Origin: Saprospiraceae bacterium
GTDB lineage: Bacteria > Bacteroidota > Bacteroidia > Chitinophagales > Saprospiraceae
Direction of reading: 5' to 3'
Length of the DNA: 6,073 nucleotides
NCBI GenBank assembly: GCA_007134625.1
Contig: SLKL01000145.1
Span: forward strand, 1-6,073
This document shows positions 1-6,073 of the stretch, piece after piece (positions within the stretch are counted from its first letter, which is position 1; every line of letters begins with the position of its first letter). The notes under the pieces are model-generated. The model did no database searches. It was not told the DNA's origin and was given only the letters and a program-made list of their open reading frames with translations. The translations under genes were made by a program, and so were the position numbers.

Positions 1-485
1 ATCAGCGTAAGTACCTCAAAAAGCTCATCCATAGTACCAAAACCTCCGGGCATAACTATAAAACCCTGAGCGTATTTGACAAACATCACTTTTCGTACAA
101 AAAAGTATCTGTGATTGAGGTTTTTGTCGGGATCAATAAAAGCATTGTTGCCTTGTTCAAAAGGCAGGTCTATATTCAATCCGACAGAAACTCCGTTTTG
201 CATGGCGGCACCCTTGTTTCCGGCCTCCATTATCCCCGGTCCTCCACCAGTAATTACACCATATCCCTCATCAATTAAACGTCTGGCAATTTCCACTGCC
301 TTCAGATATTCCGGATGATTGGCCTTTGTTCGTGCAGACCCAAAAATAGATATACATGGACCAATGGCATCTAATCGCTCAAAACCTTCCACAAATTCAG
401 AAATCACCTTGAACATGGTCCAGGAATTCTCTCCCTTAATTTTACTCCACTGTCGCATTTGTTGTTTGTTGTTTGTCTTTTGCAT
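1..485 (-). CDS. LOG-family protein (TIGR00730-type nucleotide 5'-monophosphate phosphoribohydrolase), 3' end cut by window edge
   Basis: Reading leftwards from the ATG at 485-483, 161 complete codons run open to the window edge; the C-terminus is outside. The family signature PGGFGTMDE is at residues 146-154 and the upstream glycine-rich loop GGGPGIMEA at 80-88; the segment FVRKVMF (129-135) holds the conserved Arg131. These identify a Rossmann-like LOG / 'lysine decarboxylase-like' protein. Characterised members hydrolyse the N-glycosidic bond of nucleoside 5'-monophosphates (cytokinin ribotides, or purine and pyrimidine nucleotides) to a base and ribose 5-phosphate; the old lysine decarboxylase label is a misannotation. 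It is predicted to be cytosolic, with no signal peptide or membrane segment. Met10 (codon at 458-456) is an alternative start. Neither start has a Shine-Dalgarno match, as is usual in Bacteroidota. The family call is firm; the true substrate cannot be read from the sequence. Confidence 0.93.
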   Translation of the reverse strand, partial: MQKTNNKQQMRQWSKIKGENSWTMFKVISEFVEGFERLDAIGPCISIFGSARTKANHPEYLKAVEIARRLIDEGYGVITGGGPGIMEAGNKGAAMQNGVSVGLNIDLPFEQGNNAFIDPDKNLNHRYFFVRKVMFVKYAQGFIVMPGGFGTMDELFEVLTL

Positions 486-536
486 ATTTTATATTTTTTC
501 TGTTATCAATCTTATTTTGTGTATTGCGTCAAAGAA

Positions 537-557
537 TATGTAAAGTTAGTTTACATA
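537..557. repeat. Perfect inverted repeat (8-bp arms, 5-bp spacer) in the LOG gene leader
   Basis: The arms TATGTAAA (537-544) and TTTACATA (550-557) are exact reverse complements around the spacer GTTAG. The repeat ends 51 bp upstream of the LOG start codon and lies just downstream of the promoter-like site at 571-602. It could be an operator for a dimeric repressor or an AU-rich leader hairpin. No T-run follows on the minus strand, so a terminator is unlikely. The symmetry is seen directly; the function is inferred. Confidence 0.5.
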
Positions 558-570
558 CAGGTCAAAACAA

Positions 571-602
571 CAAAAATATTACTAAATTGATTATTATCCA
601 AG
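571..602 (-). promoter_or_regulatory. Candidate promoter of the LOG gene
   Basis: On the minus strand a CTTG (599-602) is followed after 20 bp by TATTTTTG (571-578), which matches the Bacteroidota -7 element TAnnTTTG exactly and the -33 TTTG element at three of four bases. Transcription would start near 565, giving a leader of roughly 80 nt that contains the inverted repeat at 537-557. The 195-bp gap behind the regulator gene (486-680) holds this site and the repeat; I see no further gene in it. Confidence 0.4.
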
Positions 603-680
603 CTACTTGATGAGAACTGAGCTGAGATTTAATATAAAGAAAACAGACAGCAGCTTTTACGACTCATAATAAATTCAAGA

Positions 681-1955
681 TTAAGTCTTGGAAGCTTTAA
701 ATTTTTCATACTCAGATGTAACGAAATTTTGTATCTCATCAATGCTTTCGAAGTCTGAAAAAATCTCTGAAATTCTGCTCCTTTGATTGGTAGGCGGATA
801 AACGTAATTTCTGAAATCTGAAACAGAAACTGATTTGCCACTGAGAATAAGAAGCCGCTCGACCACATTTCTCAACTCGCGAATATTCCCTGTCCAGTCA
901 AAATTTACCAACTCATCAATACATTTTTTGTCAAATGATTTTGGAGACATTCCCTGCTCTTCGCAGATAGAGGAACTGAAGTGATTTACAAGTAGTGGAA
1001 TATCCTCCTTTCTTTCATTTAATGAAGGTACCCGAATTGGAATGACTGCGATTCTGTGGTAAAGGTCCTCACGAAATCTTCCCTCCGCTATTTCTACTGT
1101 AAGATCTTTATTGGTGGCAGCAACAACACGCACATCAACTTTGATGACTTTGTCCCCACCAACCCTTGTAATGTAATTTTCCTGAAGTGCCCTGAGAACT
1201 TTAGCCTGTGCAGAAAGACTCATGTCGCCTATTTCATCCAGAAATAATGTTCCGCCATTGGCCTGTTCAAACTTTCCTATTCTTTGCTTTACAGCAGAAG
1301 TAAATGACCCTTTCTCATGCCCGAACAATTCACTTTCGATCAGCTCCGAAGGAATAGCAGCACAATTTACTTCAATAAGCGGAGATTCATTCCTGTTGCT
1401 TTTATGGTGCAGCCACCTTGCAACAAGTTCCTTCCCGGTACCATTTTCTCCGGTGATCAAAACCCTTGCATCTGTAGGAGCGACACGATCAATGGTGTCT
1501 TTTATCTGCTGAATAGCAGGTGAATCTCCAATAATATCTTGTACCAGACAGTTTTTGACTTTTTTCTTTAAAACCTTTTTCTCTGAAACCAGATGAGAAT
1601 GGTCCAATGCATTGCGCAAGGTAATTAATAGTCGATTCAAATCCGGTGGCTTGGAAATAAAATCAAATGCTCCCTTCTTGACCGCCTCCACTGCTGTATC
1701 AATCGTCGCATGGCCGGATATCATTAATACAGGGACATCAGGTGCCATAATCTGCAGCCGCTCCAAGGTCTCCGTACCATCCATGTTTGGCATTTTGATG
1801 TCTAAAATAATGATATCATACTTACAGCTCTTAACCTTTGCCAGACAAGCCATACCATCCGAGGCTTCATCTACCTCGTATTTTTCATATTCAAGTATTT
1901 CTCGTAAAGTTTTACGGATACTTTTCTCATCATCGACGATTAATATCTTTGCCAT
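681..1955 (-). CDS. NtrC/NtrX-like sigma-54-interacting response regulator without a helix-turn-helix domain
   Basis: This 424-residue protein has a receiver domain (about 1-120) followed by an AAA+ sigma-54 activator domain (about 140-370). In the receiver, the acidic pair D8/D9, phospho-acceptor D52, switch S80 and K102 are all present. In the AAA+ part, Walker A GENGTGKE is at 169-176, the sigma-54 contact loop reads GSFTSA (216-221) instead of GAFTGA, Walker B LFLDE is at 237-241, the likely arginine-finger region REDLYHR at 295-301, and sensor II GNIRELRN at 356-363. It should be a phosphorylation-controlled ATPase that opens complexes of RNA polymerase with sigma-54. After residue 385 comes only a short polar tail ending KFKASKT, with no Fis-type helix-turn-helix, so direct DNA binding is doubtful. 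No partner kinase is in the window, making it an orphan here. It is 67 bp downstream of the amidohydrolase gene, but a promoter-like site and an inverted repeat sit in that gap. The ATG at 1955 gives the expected MAKILIVDDE beginning. Confidence 0.95.
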   Translation of the reverse strand: MAKILIVDDEKSIRKTLREILEYEKYEVDEASDGMACLAKVKSCKYDIIILDIKMPNMDGTETLERLQIMAPDVPVLMISGHATIDTAVEAVKKGAFDFISKPPDLNRLLITLRNALDHSHLVSEKKVLKKKVKNCLVQDIIGDSPAIQQIKDTIDRVAPTDARVLITGENGTGKELVARWLHHKSNRNESPLIEVNCAAIPSELIESELFGHEKGSFTSAVKQRIGKFEQANGGTLFLDEIGDMSLSAQAKVLRALQENYITRVGGDKVIKVDVRVVAATNKDLTVEIAEGRFREDLYHRIAVIPIRVPSLNERKEDIPLLVNHFSSSICEEQGMSPKSFDKKCIDELVNFDWTGNIRELRNVVERLLILSGKSVSVSDFRNYVYPPTNQRSRISEIFSDFESIDEIQNFVTSEYEKFKASKT

Positions 1956-1970
1956 AACATATTATATTTT

Positions 1971-1994
1971 TTGCAAATATAAACAGTTTTGCAA
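1971..1994. repeat. Perfect inverted repeat (7-bp arms, 10-bp spacer) over the regulator promoter
   Basis: TTGCAAA at 1971-1977 and TTTGCAA at 1988-1994 are exact reverse complements, separated by ten bases. The arm centres lie 17 bp apart, and the repeat covers the TATATTTG -7-like element of the regulator gene and part of the spacer between its -7 and -33 elements. This arrangement fits an operator, for example for autoregulation or for a separate repressor. Because TTGCAA is itself palindromic and the region is AT-rich, chance cannot be excluded. Confidence 0.4.
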
Positions 1995-2005
1995 TTCAGT
2001 GGAAA
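1974..2005 (-). promoter_or_regulatory. Candidate promoter of the response regulator gene
   Basis: On the minus strand TTTC (2002-2005) is followed after 20 bp by TATATTTG (1974-1981), an exact match to the Bacteroidota -7 consensus TAnnTTTG. The -33 element matches three of four bases. Transcription would begin near 1968, leaving a leader of about a dozen bases before the ATG at 1955. It suggests that the regulator can be transcribed independently of the amidohydrolase gene upstream. Confidence 0.42.
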
Positions 2006-2022
2006 TTATATGTAACTTTTTT

Positions 2023-3213
2023 TTAATATTTATTTACAGCCAGCCAACTCATCGCCATTGAACCGGTAATTAAAGCGCGTTCATCGATGTCAAAATCCGG
2101 GCTGTGGATGGGGGTGATTTTCTTTCCCGGAGTATTGGTTCCCAACCTGAAGAAGCAGGCCGGCATGTGTTTTCCAAAATAGGCGAAATCCTCTGCTGTC
2201 ATTCTTGGACCTATATCCACTACGTTTTCGCTACCGATTAATTCTTCTGCATATTTACGTGCTTTTCCTGTCAATTCCGGATTATTGAAAAGGGCTGGAT
2301 AACCTTTATGGATATTCACTTCACAAGCTGCACCGTGAGCAATGGCAATCTGTTTGCATATTTTTTCTAAAAATTCATGTAATTCAGCCCTCCATTCTTC
2401 ATTAAAAGTTCTGATGGTGCCACTCAGTTTTACCTCTGAGGGTATGATATTAAAAGAACCCCCTACGGTTTGTACACTTCCTATTGATACTACCGTAGGG
2501 ATAAAAGGATCAGCTTTTCTGGATACCAAATGTTGAATGTTACTAATTATTTCCGCTGCGACCGGAACAGGATCAATGCAGTCCTTTATTAATGCAGCAT
2601 GACCACCCCTGCCTTTTACTGTTAGGTGAAGTTCATCAGCAGATGCCATGGAGGGTCCTTCCACGAAAGCCAATTTCCCTACCTCAAGCGGCGGGTGGAC
2701 GTGTTGCCCAAAAGCGATTTCAGGCTTGTATTTTTCCAATAATCCATCCTGAATCATGGCCAAGGCTCCTCCGGGTGTTTTTTCCTCAGCCGGCTGGAAT
2801 ATCCCGATAATTTTGCCACTCCAGTATTTTTTCAGTTTATTGAGCACTATTACTGTTCCCAAAAGACAGGAAGTGTGGACATCGTGGCCGCAAGCGTGCA
2901 TTACCCCAGGATTTTTAGATTTATAATCCACTTCGTTTATTTCTTGAATAGGAAGTGCATCCATATCTGCTCTGAGCAGGACGTTCGGTCCGGAGCCGCT
3001 ACCCTCTAATTTAGCTACGATTCCAAAGCCTCCAATCCCTGTGTCGTGCGGTATTTTATGTTCAGTTAAAACAGAAGAGATGAAAGTGGATGTTTCTTTT
3101 TCCTCAAAGGAAAGTTCAGGATTCATATGTAAATGTCTTCTGAATTCTACGATATTTGAGAAAATTTTCTCTGTTTCGCTTTTTATTTTTGCAGCAAGTG
3201 TTTGTTGATTCAT
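2023..3213 (-). CDS. M20D-family metallo-amidohydrolase (N-acyl amino acid / hippurate hydrolase type)
   Basis: This is a 396-residue, full-length member of the M20D amidohydrolases (hippurate hydrolase, IAA-amino acid hydrolase, AbgA and N-acetyl-diaminopimelate deacetylase relatives). The family's di-metal ligands can be placed at C108 and H110 in HACGHDVH, E144 in PAEE, H171 in GQHVHP and H370 in PIHSPDF; E143 is the expected general base. RADMDALP (81-88) is the other family hallmark, and residues around 190-305 form the lid/dimerisation domain. It should cleave the amide bond of an N-acylated or N-aroylated amino acid in the cytosol; no signal peptide is visible. Substrate is not predictable from sequence because family members with nearly identical motifs differ in specificity. 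The ATG at 3213 is the only sensible start, giving MNQQTLAAKI before the conserved FRRHLHMNPELSFEE segment. It is divergent from the ribonuclease H gene, with 69 bp between the start codons. Confidence 0.95.
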   Translation of the reverse strand: MNQQTLAAKIKSETEKIFSNIVEFRRHLHMNPELSFEEKETSTFISSVLTEHKIPHDTGIGGFGIVAKLEGSGSGPNVLLRADMDALPIQEINEVDYKSKNPGVMHACGHDVHTSCLLGTVIVLNKLKKYWSGKIIGIFQPAEEKTPGGALAMIQDGLLEKYKPEIAFGQHVHPPLEVGKLAFVEGPSMASADELHLTVKGRGGHAALIKDCIDPVPVAAEIISNIQHLVSRKADPFIPTVVSIGSVQTVGGSFNIIPSEVKLSGTIRTFNEEWRAELHEFLEKICKQIAIAHGAACEVNIHKGYPALFNNPELTGKARKYAEELIGSENVVDIGPRMTAEDFAYFGKHMPACFFRLGTNTPGKKITPIHSPDFDIDERALITGSMAMSWLAVNKY

Positions 3214-3241
3214 GATTCTAAAATTTTAGGCTAAGGTAAAA

Positions 3242-3275
3242 CAAATTAAAAAATTTCACTATATATAAAACTCAA
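3242..3275 (-). promoter_or_regulatory. Weak candidate promoter of the M20D amidohydrolase gene
   Basis: On the minus strand a TTG (3273-3275) is followed after 23 bp by TTAATTTG (3242-3249), one mismatch from TAnnTTTG. The spacing is at the long end of what Bacteroidota promoters use. The predicted start would give a leader of about 23 nt. No comparable plus-strand site for the ribonuclease H gene was recognised in this gap. Confidence 0.25.
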
Positions 3276-3282
3276 CTTTTTA

Positions 3283-3918
3283 ATGACTAACAAAAAAAAG
3301 TACTATGTAGTTTGGGTAGGGCAGAAGCCCGGTGTTTACGATAGCTGGCAAAAGTGTCAGGAGCAGATCAAAAACTTCCCCTCGGCAAAGTACAAATCCT
3401 TTAAATCTTATGACGAAGCTATAGCTGCCTATGGTGGTGATATTTCTGATTACATTGGGAAAAGTACAGCTGCCGGCAGGAAACGCTCAGTCAGCAAAAC
3501 AACTGCCAATCCGGTCAAGGGTGCCCTTTCAGTTGATGCCGCTTGTTCAGGAAATCCCGGAGATATGGAGTACCGTGCGGTTTGGGTGGATGATAATGTT
3601 GAATTTTTTCGCAAGGGACCATTCAGTCAAGGTACCAATAATGTAGGTGAATTTCTCGCCCTTGTGCACGCTATTGCCCTACTGAAGAAAATGAATAAGA
3701 ATGATGTGCCCATTTACACTGATTCAAAAATTGCGATGGGCTGGGTGAATAAAAAAAAGGCCAATACCAAGTTAAAAAAGACCCGACACAATGCAGTTTT
3801 ATTTGATCTGATTGATCGGGCTGAAAAATGGCTTAAAGCGAATAGCTGGAAAAATCCCATTTTAAAATGGCCTACCTCAGCTTGGGGAGAAATTCCGGCA
3901 GACTTTGGGAGGAAGTAG
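3283..3918 (+). CDS. rnhA: Ribonuclease HI with N-terminal hybrid-binding (viroplasmin-like) domain
   Basis: This 211-residue protein cleaves the RNA strand of RNA-DNA hybrids, removing R-loops and helping remove RNA primers. Residues 6-50 (YYVVWVGQKPGVYDSW onward, ending SYDEAIAAY) form the hybrid-binding domain shared with eukaryotic RNase H1 and caulimovirus viroplasmin. A basic linker of about 25 residues follows, then the RNase H fold. The catalytic acidic quartet can be assigned to D85 (SVDAACSGNPG), E123 (NNVGEFLAL), D147 (YTDSK) and D207 (PADFGRK), so the enzyme looks active. The ATG at 3283 places the hybrid-binding domain right at the N-terminus, as expected. It stands alone: the next gene, sdhC, starts 109 bp downstream behind its own promoter-like site. 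The rnhA symbol follows the usual naming; the domain layout is that of Bacteroidota type RNase HI rather than the short E. coli enzyme. Confidence 0.93.
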   Translation: MTNKKKYYVVWVGQKPGVYDSWQKCQEQIKNFPSAKYKSFKSYDEAIAAYGGDISDYIGKSTAAGRKRSVSKTTANPVKGALSVDAACSGNPGDMEYRAVWVDDNVEFFRKGPFSQGTNNVGEFLALVHAIALLKKMNKNDVPIYTDSKIAMGWVNKKKANTKLKKTRHNAVLFDLIDRAEKWLKANSWKNPILKWPTSAWGEIPADFGRK

Positions 3919-3919
3919 G

Positions 3920-3961
3920 TTCAATTCTAATGATTATATAGATTGAATCTAAATAGTTTTT
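3920..3961 (+). terminator. Weak possible terminator after the ribonuclease H gene
   Basis: TTCAAT (3920-3925) can pair with ATTGAA (3942-3947) around a 16-nt loop, and a run of five T lies at 3957-3961. The stem is AT-rich and the T-run starts ten bases after it, so this is a poor intrinsic terminator. The right arm also belongs to a 13-bp near-palindrome, TAGATT-G-AATCTA (3939-3951), which could instead be a protein site upstream of the sdh promoter. Confidence 0.22.
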
Positions 3962-3971
3962 CATTCAGACC

Positions 3972-4006
3972 TTTTCTACTTATTTTGCATTTAAGTTTTA
4001 GCTTTG
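3972..4006 (+). promoter_or_regulatory. Candidate promoter of the sdhCA(B) operon
   Basis: TAGCTTTG at 3999-4006 is an exact match to the Bacteroidota -7 element TAnnTTTG. About 23 bp upstream is a TTTT (3972-3975) that could serve as a degenerate -33 element; a proper TTTG at 3984-3987 is too close to be used. Transcription would start near 4012, giving a leader of roughly 16 nt before the sdhC ATG at 4028. Its position also argues against the upstream in-frame TTG at 4004 as the sdhC start, since that codon lies within the promoter element. Confidence 0.45.
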
Positions 4007-4027
4007 TACTTTAAATCAAAAGAAACA

Positions 4028-4717
4028 ATGAGCTGGATATCAAATTTTCTGACATCATCCCTGGGTAAGAAACTCGTTATGAGTCTCACGGGACTATTTT
4101 TAATTATTTTTCTCGTCGTCCATCTGGCAGGTAACTTGCAGTTGTTAATTGATGACGGTGGGGAGGCGTTCAATACCTATGCTTATTTTATGACCAATAA
4201 TGGTTTGATCAAGTTTCTTTCCTATGGTCTGTATGCTTTCATTCTGATACATATTGTTCAGGGTATTTTGATTGCACTAAAAAACAGAAGCGCACGCGCC
4301 AGCAGGTATGCAGTGACCAATAGAAAATCCAATAGTTTTGCCTCCAGAAATATGGCTCTGCTTGGATTACTGATATTTTTCTTTTTAGCTGTACACATGG
4401 GTGATTTCTGGTACAAAATGAAATTTACTGACGAATTGCCAATGGTAACCTATGCGGGTTTCGGAGCGGAGGTAAGTGATTTATATGCGAGAGTGGATGC
4501 AGCATTTAGTGAATGGTGGATTGTTGCTATATATATGTTGGGTCTTCTGGCGCTGGCATTGCACCTGTGGCATGGCTTTCAATCGGCATTTCATACGCTG
4601 GGACTGAATCACAAAAAGTACACACCTTTTATCAAGGCTGTTGGAAAGATATATTCTATTCTGATTCCAATTGGATTTGCTATTATTCCGCTTTATTTCT
4701 TTTTCCTAAAAAATTAA
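4028..4717 (+). CDS. sdhC: Succinate dehydrogenase cytochrome b subunit (b558 family, di-haem membrane anchor)
   Basis: This 229-residue protein is the membrane anchor of complex II; it carries electrons between the iron-sulfur subunit and the quinone pool through haem b. Five hydrophobic helices can be drawn at about 16-38, 60-83, 108-127, 163-185 and 207-226, matching the single-subunit anchor of Bacillus and Wolinella type enzymes rather than the SdhC/SdhD pair of E. coli. Histidines inside the first four helices, H32 (VVHLAGN), H75 (LIHIVQG), H123 (AVHMGDF) and H179 (ALHLWHG), sit where the axial ligands of two haems are found in that family. The start is ATG 4028 ([11 protein letters not shown]); a longer reading from TTG 4004 adds eight residues but would begin inside the promoter element. 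sdhA follows after 13 bp, which supports co-transcription. The leader is A-rich with no Shine-Dalgarno match. Confidence 0.95.
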   Translation: MSWISNFLTSSLGKKLVMSLTGLFLIIFLVVHLAGNLQLLIDDGGEAFNTYAYFMTNNGLIKFLSYGLYAFILIHIVQGILIALKNRSARASRYAVTNRKSNSFASRNMALLGLLIFFFLAVHMGDFWYKMKFTDELPMVTYAGFGAEVSDLYARVDAAFSEWWIVAIYMLGLLALALHLWHGFQSAFHTLGLNHKKYTPFIKAVGKIYSILIPIGFAIIPLYFFFLKN

Positions 4718-4730
4718 AGAAAACAACAAC

Positions 4731-6073
4731 ATGACTAAGTTAGATGCAAAAATACCGGAGGGTCCGATTTCAGAAAAATGGATTAAATATAAATCATCCA
4801 TGGACCTTGTCGCACCAAACAATAAAAGAAAGCTTGAGGTAATTGTAGTGGGAACCGGACTTGCGGGAGCTTCTGCCTCAGCCAGTCTTGCGGAATTGGG
4901 TTATAAGGTAAAAACCTTTACTTTTCACGATAGTCCGAGGAGAGCGCACAGTATCGCAGCTCAGGGTGGAATAAATGCCGCTAAGAACTATCGAAATGAT
5001 GGTGACAGTGTACATCGTTTGTTTTATGATACGGTAAAAGGTGGAGATTATAGAAGTAGGGAGGCCAATGTACACAGACTTGCAGAGGTCAGTGCCAATA
5101 TAATTGATCAGTGTGTAGCTCAGGGTGTGCCCTTTGCCAGAGAATATGGGGGAACACTTGATAACCGCTCATTTGGTGGAGTTCAGGTTTCGAGAACATT
5201 CTATGCACGTGGACAGACAGGGCAGCAGTTGTTAATCGGTGCCTATCAGGCATTGAGTCGTCAAGTATCACTTGGTAATGTCGAAATGTACAATCGTCAC
5301 GAGATGCTCGATGTAGTTAAGGTGGACGGGAAAGCAAGAGGAATTATTGCGAGAAATCTGCTAACCGGTGAATTGGAATCCTTTGCAGCGCATTGTGTCG
5401 TTATAGCATCCGGTGGGTATGGAAATGTTTACTACCTTTCTACCAATGCCATGAATTCTAATGTTTCTGCAGCATGGCGGGCAGTGAGGAGAGGAGCCCT
5501 CATGGCTAATCCGTGTTTCTGTCAGATACACCCGACTTGTATTCCGGTATCGGGTACCTATCAGTCTAAGTTAACTTTGATGTCTGAATCTCTCCGTAAT
5601 GACGGAAGAGTTTGGGTGCCTAAAAAAATGGAAGATGTTGAGGCTGTCAGATCAGGGAAATTAAAACCTATAGATATTCCGGAAGAAGACAGAGACTATT
5701 ACCTGGAGCGAAAATATCCGGCTTTTGGAAACCTTGTGCCACGTGATGTTGCCTCAAGGGCAGCAAAGGAGGTATGTGATGAGGGTAGAGGTGTAAATCA
5801 ATCCGGTCTGGCAGTTTATCTGGATTTTTATGATGCGATCTTGCGTTACGGAAGGGCAGAAGCTTTCTCTTCAGCTCTTGATCCTGAGGACTATCCAACA
5901 GTCAAAAGATTGGGTACCAAAGTAATTGAAGCCAAGTATGGTAACCTGTTTGAAATCTATGAAAAAATAACCGGAGATGACCCTTATCGTACCCCAATGA
6001 GAATTTACCCTGCCATTCACTATACAATGGGTGGTCTTTGGGTTGATTACAATCTGGAGACTACAGTTCCCGG
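4731..6073 (+). CDS. sdhA: Succinate dehydrogenase / fumarate reductase flavoprotein subunit, 3' end cut by window edge
   Basis: 447 complete codons run open from ATG 4731 to the right edge. This is the catalytic subunit that oxidises succinate to fumarate and passes electrons via covalently bound FAD to SdhB. The dinucleotide-binding motif [10 protein letters not shown] is at 39-48; H73 in [11 protein letters not shown] is the expected site of covalent FAD attachment. Active-site residues visible are H267 (QIHPT), R338 ([10 protein letters not shown]) and H430 (HYTMGG). The 30 or so residues before the FAD domain and the insertions around 300-330 fit the longer form found with the b558-type SdhC. 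The missing part is the rest of the FAD domain and the helical C-terminal domain. The start is ATG 4731, 13 bp after the sdhC stop, in an A-rich context. sdhB is expected next but is not visible. Direction of catalysis (succinate oxidation or fumarate reduction) cannot be settled from sequence. Confidence 0.96.
   Translation, partial: MTKLDAKIPEGPISEKWIKYKSSMDLVAPNNKRKLEVIVVGTGLAGASASASLAELGYKVKTFTFHDSPRRAHSIAAQGGINAAKNYRNDGDSVHRLFYDTVKGGDYRSREANVHRLAEVSANIIDQCVAQGVPFAREYGGTLDNRSFGGVQVSRTFYARGQTGQQLLIGAYQALSRQVSLGNVEMYNRHEMLDVVKVDGKARGIIARNLLTGELESFAAHCVVIASGGYGNVYYLSTNAMNSNVSAAWRAVRRGALMANPCFCQIHPTCIPVSGTYQSKLTLMSESLRNDGRVWVPKKMEDVEAVRSGKLKPIDIPEEDRDYYLERKYPAFGNLVPRDVASRAAKEVCDEGRGVNQSGLAVYLDFYDAILRYGRAEAFSSALDPEDYPTVKRLGTKVIEAKYGNLFEIYEKITGDDPYRTPMRIYPAIHYTMGGLWVDYNLETTVP

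Noticed and set aside
115..543. Plus-strand open frames over the LOG gene and its upstream region
   Set aside because: They are antisense to strongly conserved LOG motifs; the hydrophobic end of the second is only translated AT-rich intergenic DNA.
486..680. Sigma-54 (-24/-12) promoter or small RNA in the gap next to the sigma-54 regulator
   Set aside because: No GG-N10-GC type element was recognised here or in the gaps at 1956-2022 and 3214-3282, and no strong stem-loop with a T-run suggests an RNA gene.
674..692. Small hairpin CAAGA-TTAAG-TCTTG at the regulator stop codon, considered as a terminator
   Set aside because: The stem is only five strong base pairs, overlaps the coding end, and no T-run follows on the minus strand.
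629..868. Minus-strand open frame overlapping the 3' end of the regulator, considered as a frameshifted HTH domain
   Set aside because: Its translation past the regulator stop (LNLEFIMSRKSCCLFSLY) shows no helix-turn-helix pattern, and the part inside the regulator is simply a second frame.
1222..2061. Open frames on the plus strand inside and across the regulator gene (for example 1612-2061, 149 residues)
   Set aside because: They lie antisense to a fully conserved response regulator, have no recognisable domains and no promoter-like site; they are shadows of its codon pattern.
4004..4027. TTG start giving an eight-residue longer SdhC
   Set aside because: The codon falls inside the TAGCTTTG promoter-like element, and ATG 4028 gives the family's usual N-terminus.
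4878..5898. Minus-strand open frames of 60-76 residues within sdhA
   Set aside because: They oppose conserved FAD-binding and active-site segments of SdhA and have no features of their own.
1..6073. Defence island, mobile element or other undescribed multi-gene system
   Set aside because: All six genes belong to well-known housekeeping or regulatory families, with no sign of transposases, integrases, terminal repeats or compositional breaks.

Overview
The window looks like ordinary chromosomal backbone from a member of the Bacteroidota. The reasons are: no Shine-Dalgarno-like sequence before any start, only A-rich leaders; promoter-like sites of the Bacteroidota form (TTTG or TTG, a spacer of about 20, then TAnnTTTG) upstream of several genes; a five-helix, di-haem type SdhC followed directly by SdhA; a ribonuclease H with an N-terminal hybrid-binding domain; and an NtrC-type regulator carrying GSFTSA instead of GAFTGA. 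I cannot name a genus. Coding DNA is moderately AT-rich and the gaps between genes are strongly AT-rich. No tRNA, rRNA, CRISPR array, transposase, phage gene or attachment site was seen.

Layout. The left half reads on the minus strand, in transcription order from right to left: an M20D-family metallo-amidohydrolase (3213 to 2023), a sigma-54-type response regulator (1955 to 681), and a LOG-family nucleotide phosphoribohydrolase (485 to the left edge, C-terminus missing). The right half reads on the plus strand: ribonuclease HI (3283-3918), then sdhC (4028-4717) and sdhA (4731 to the right edge, C-terminus missing). The 69-bp gap at 3214-3282 is a divergent intergenic region.

How the genes relate. 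sdhC and sdhA lie 13 bp apart and form the start of a succinate:quinone oxidoreductase (complex II) operon; sdhB would be expected just beyond the right edge. The three minus-strand genes share orientation, but the regulator and the LOG gene each have a promoter-like site of their own, so they need not be one operon. No metabolic link between the amidohydrolase, the regulator and the LOG protein is evident. No histidine kinase gene is present to pair with the regulator.

I found no convincing undescribed system. The points most worth a second look are the regulator that ends without a helix-turn-helix domain, its altered sigma-54 contact loop, and two perfect inverted repeats: one over the regulator's own promoter (1971-1994) and one in the leader of the LOG gene (537-557).
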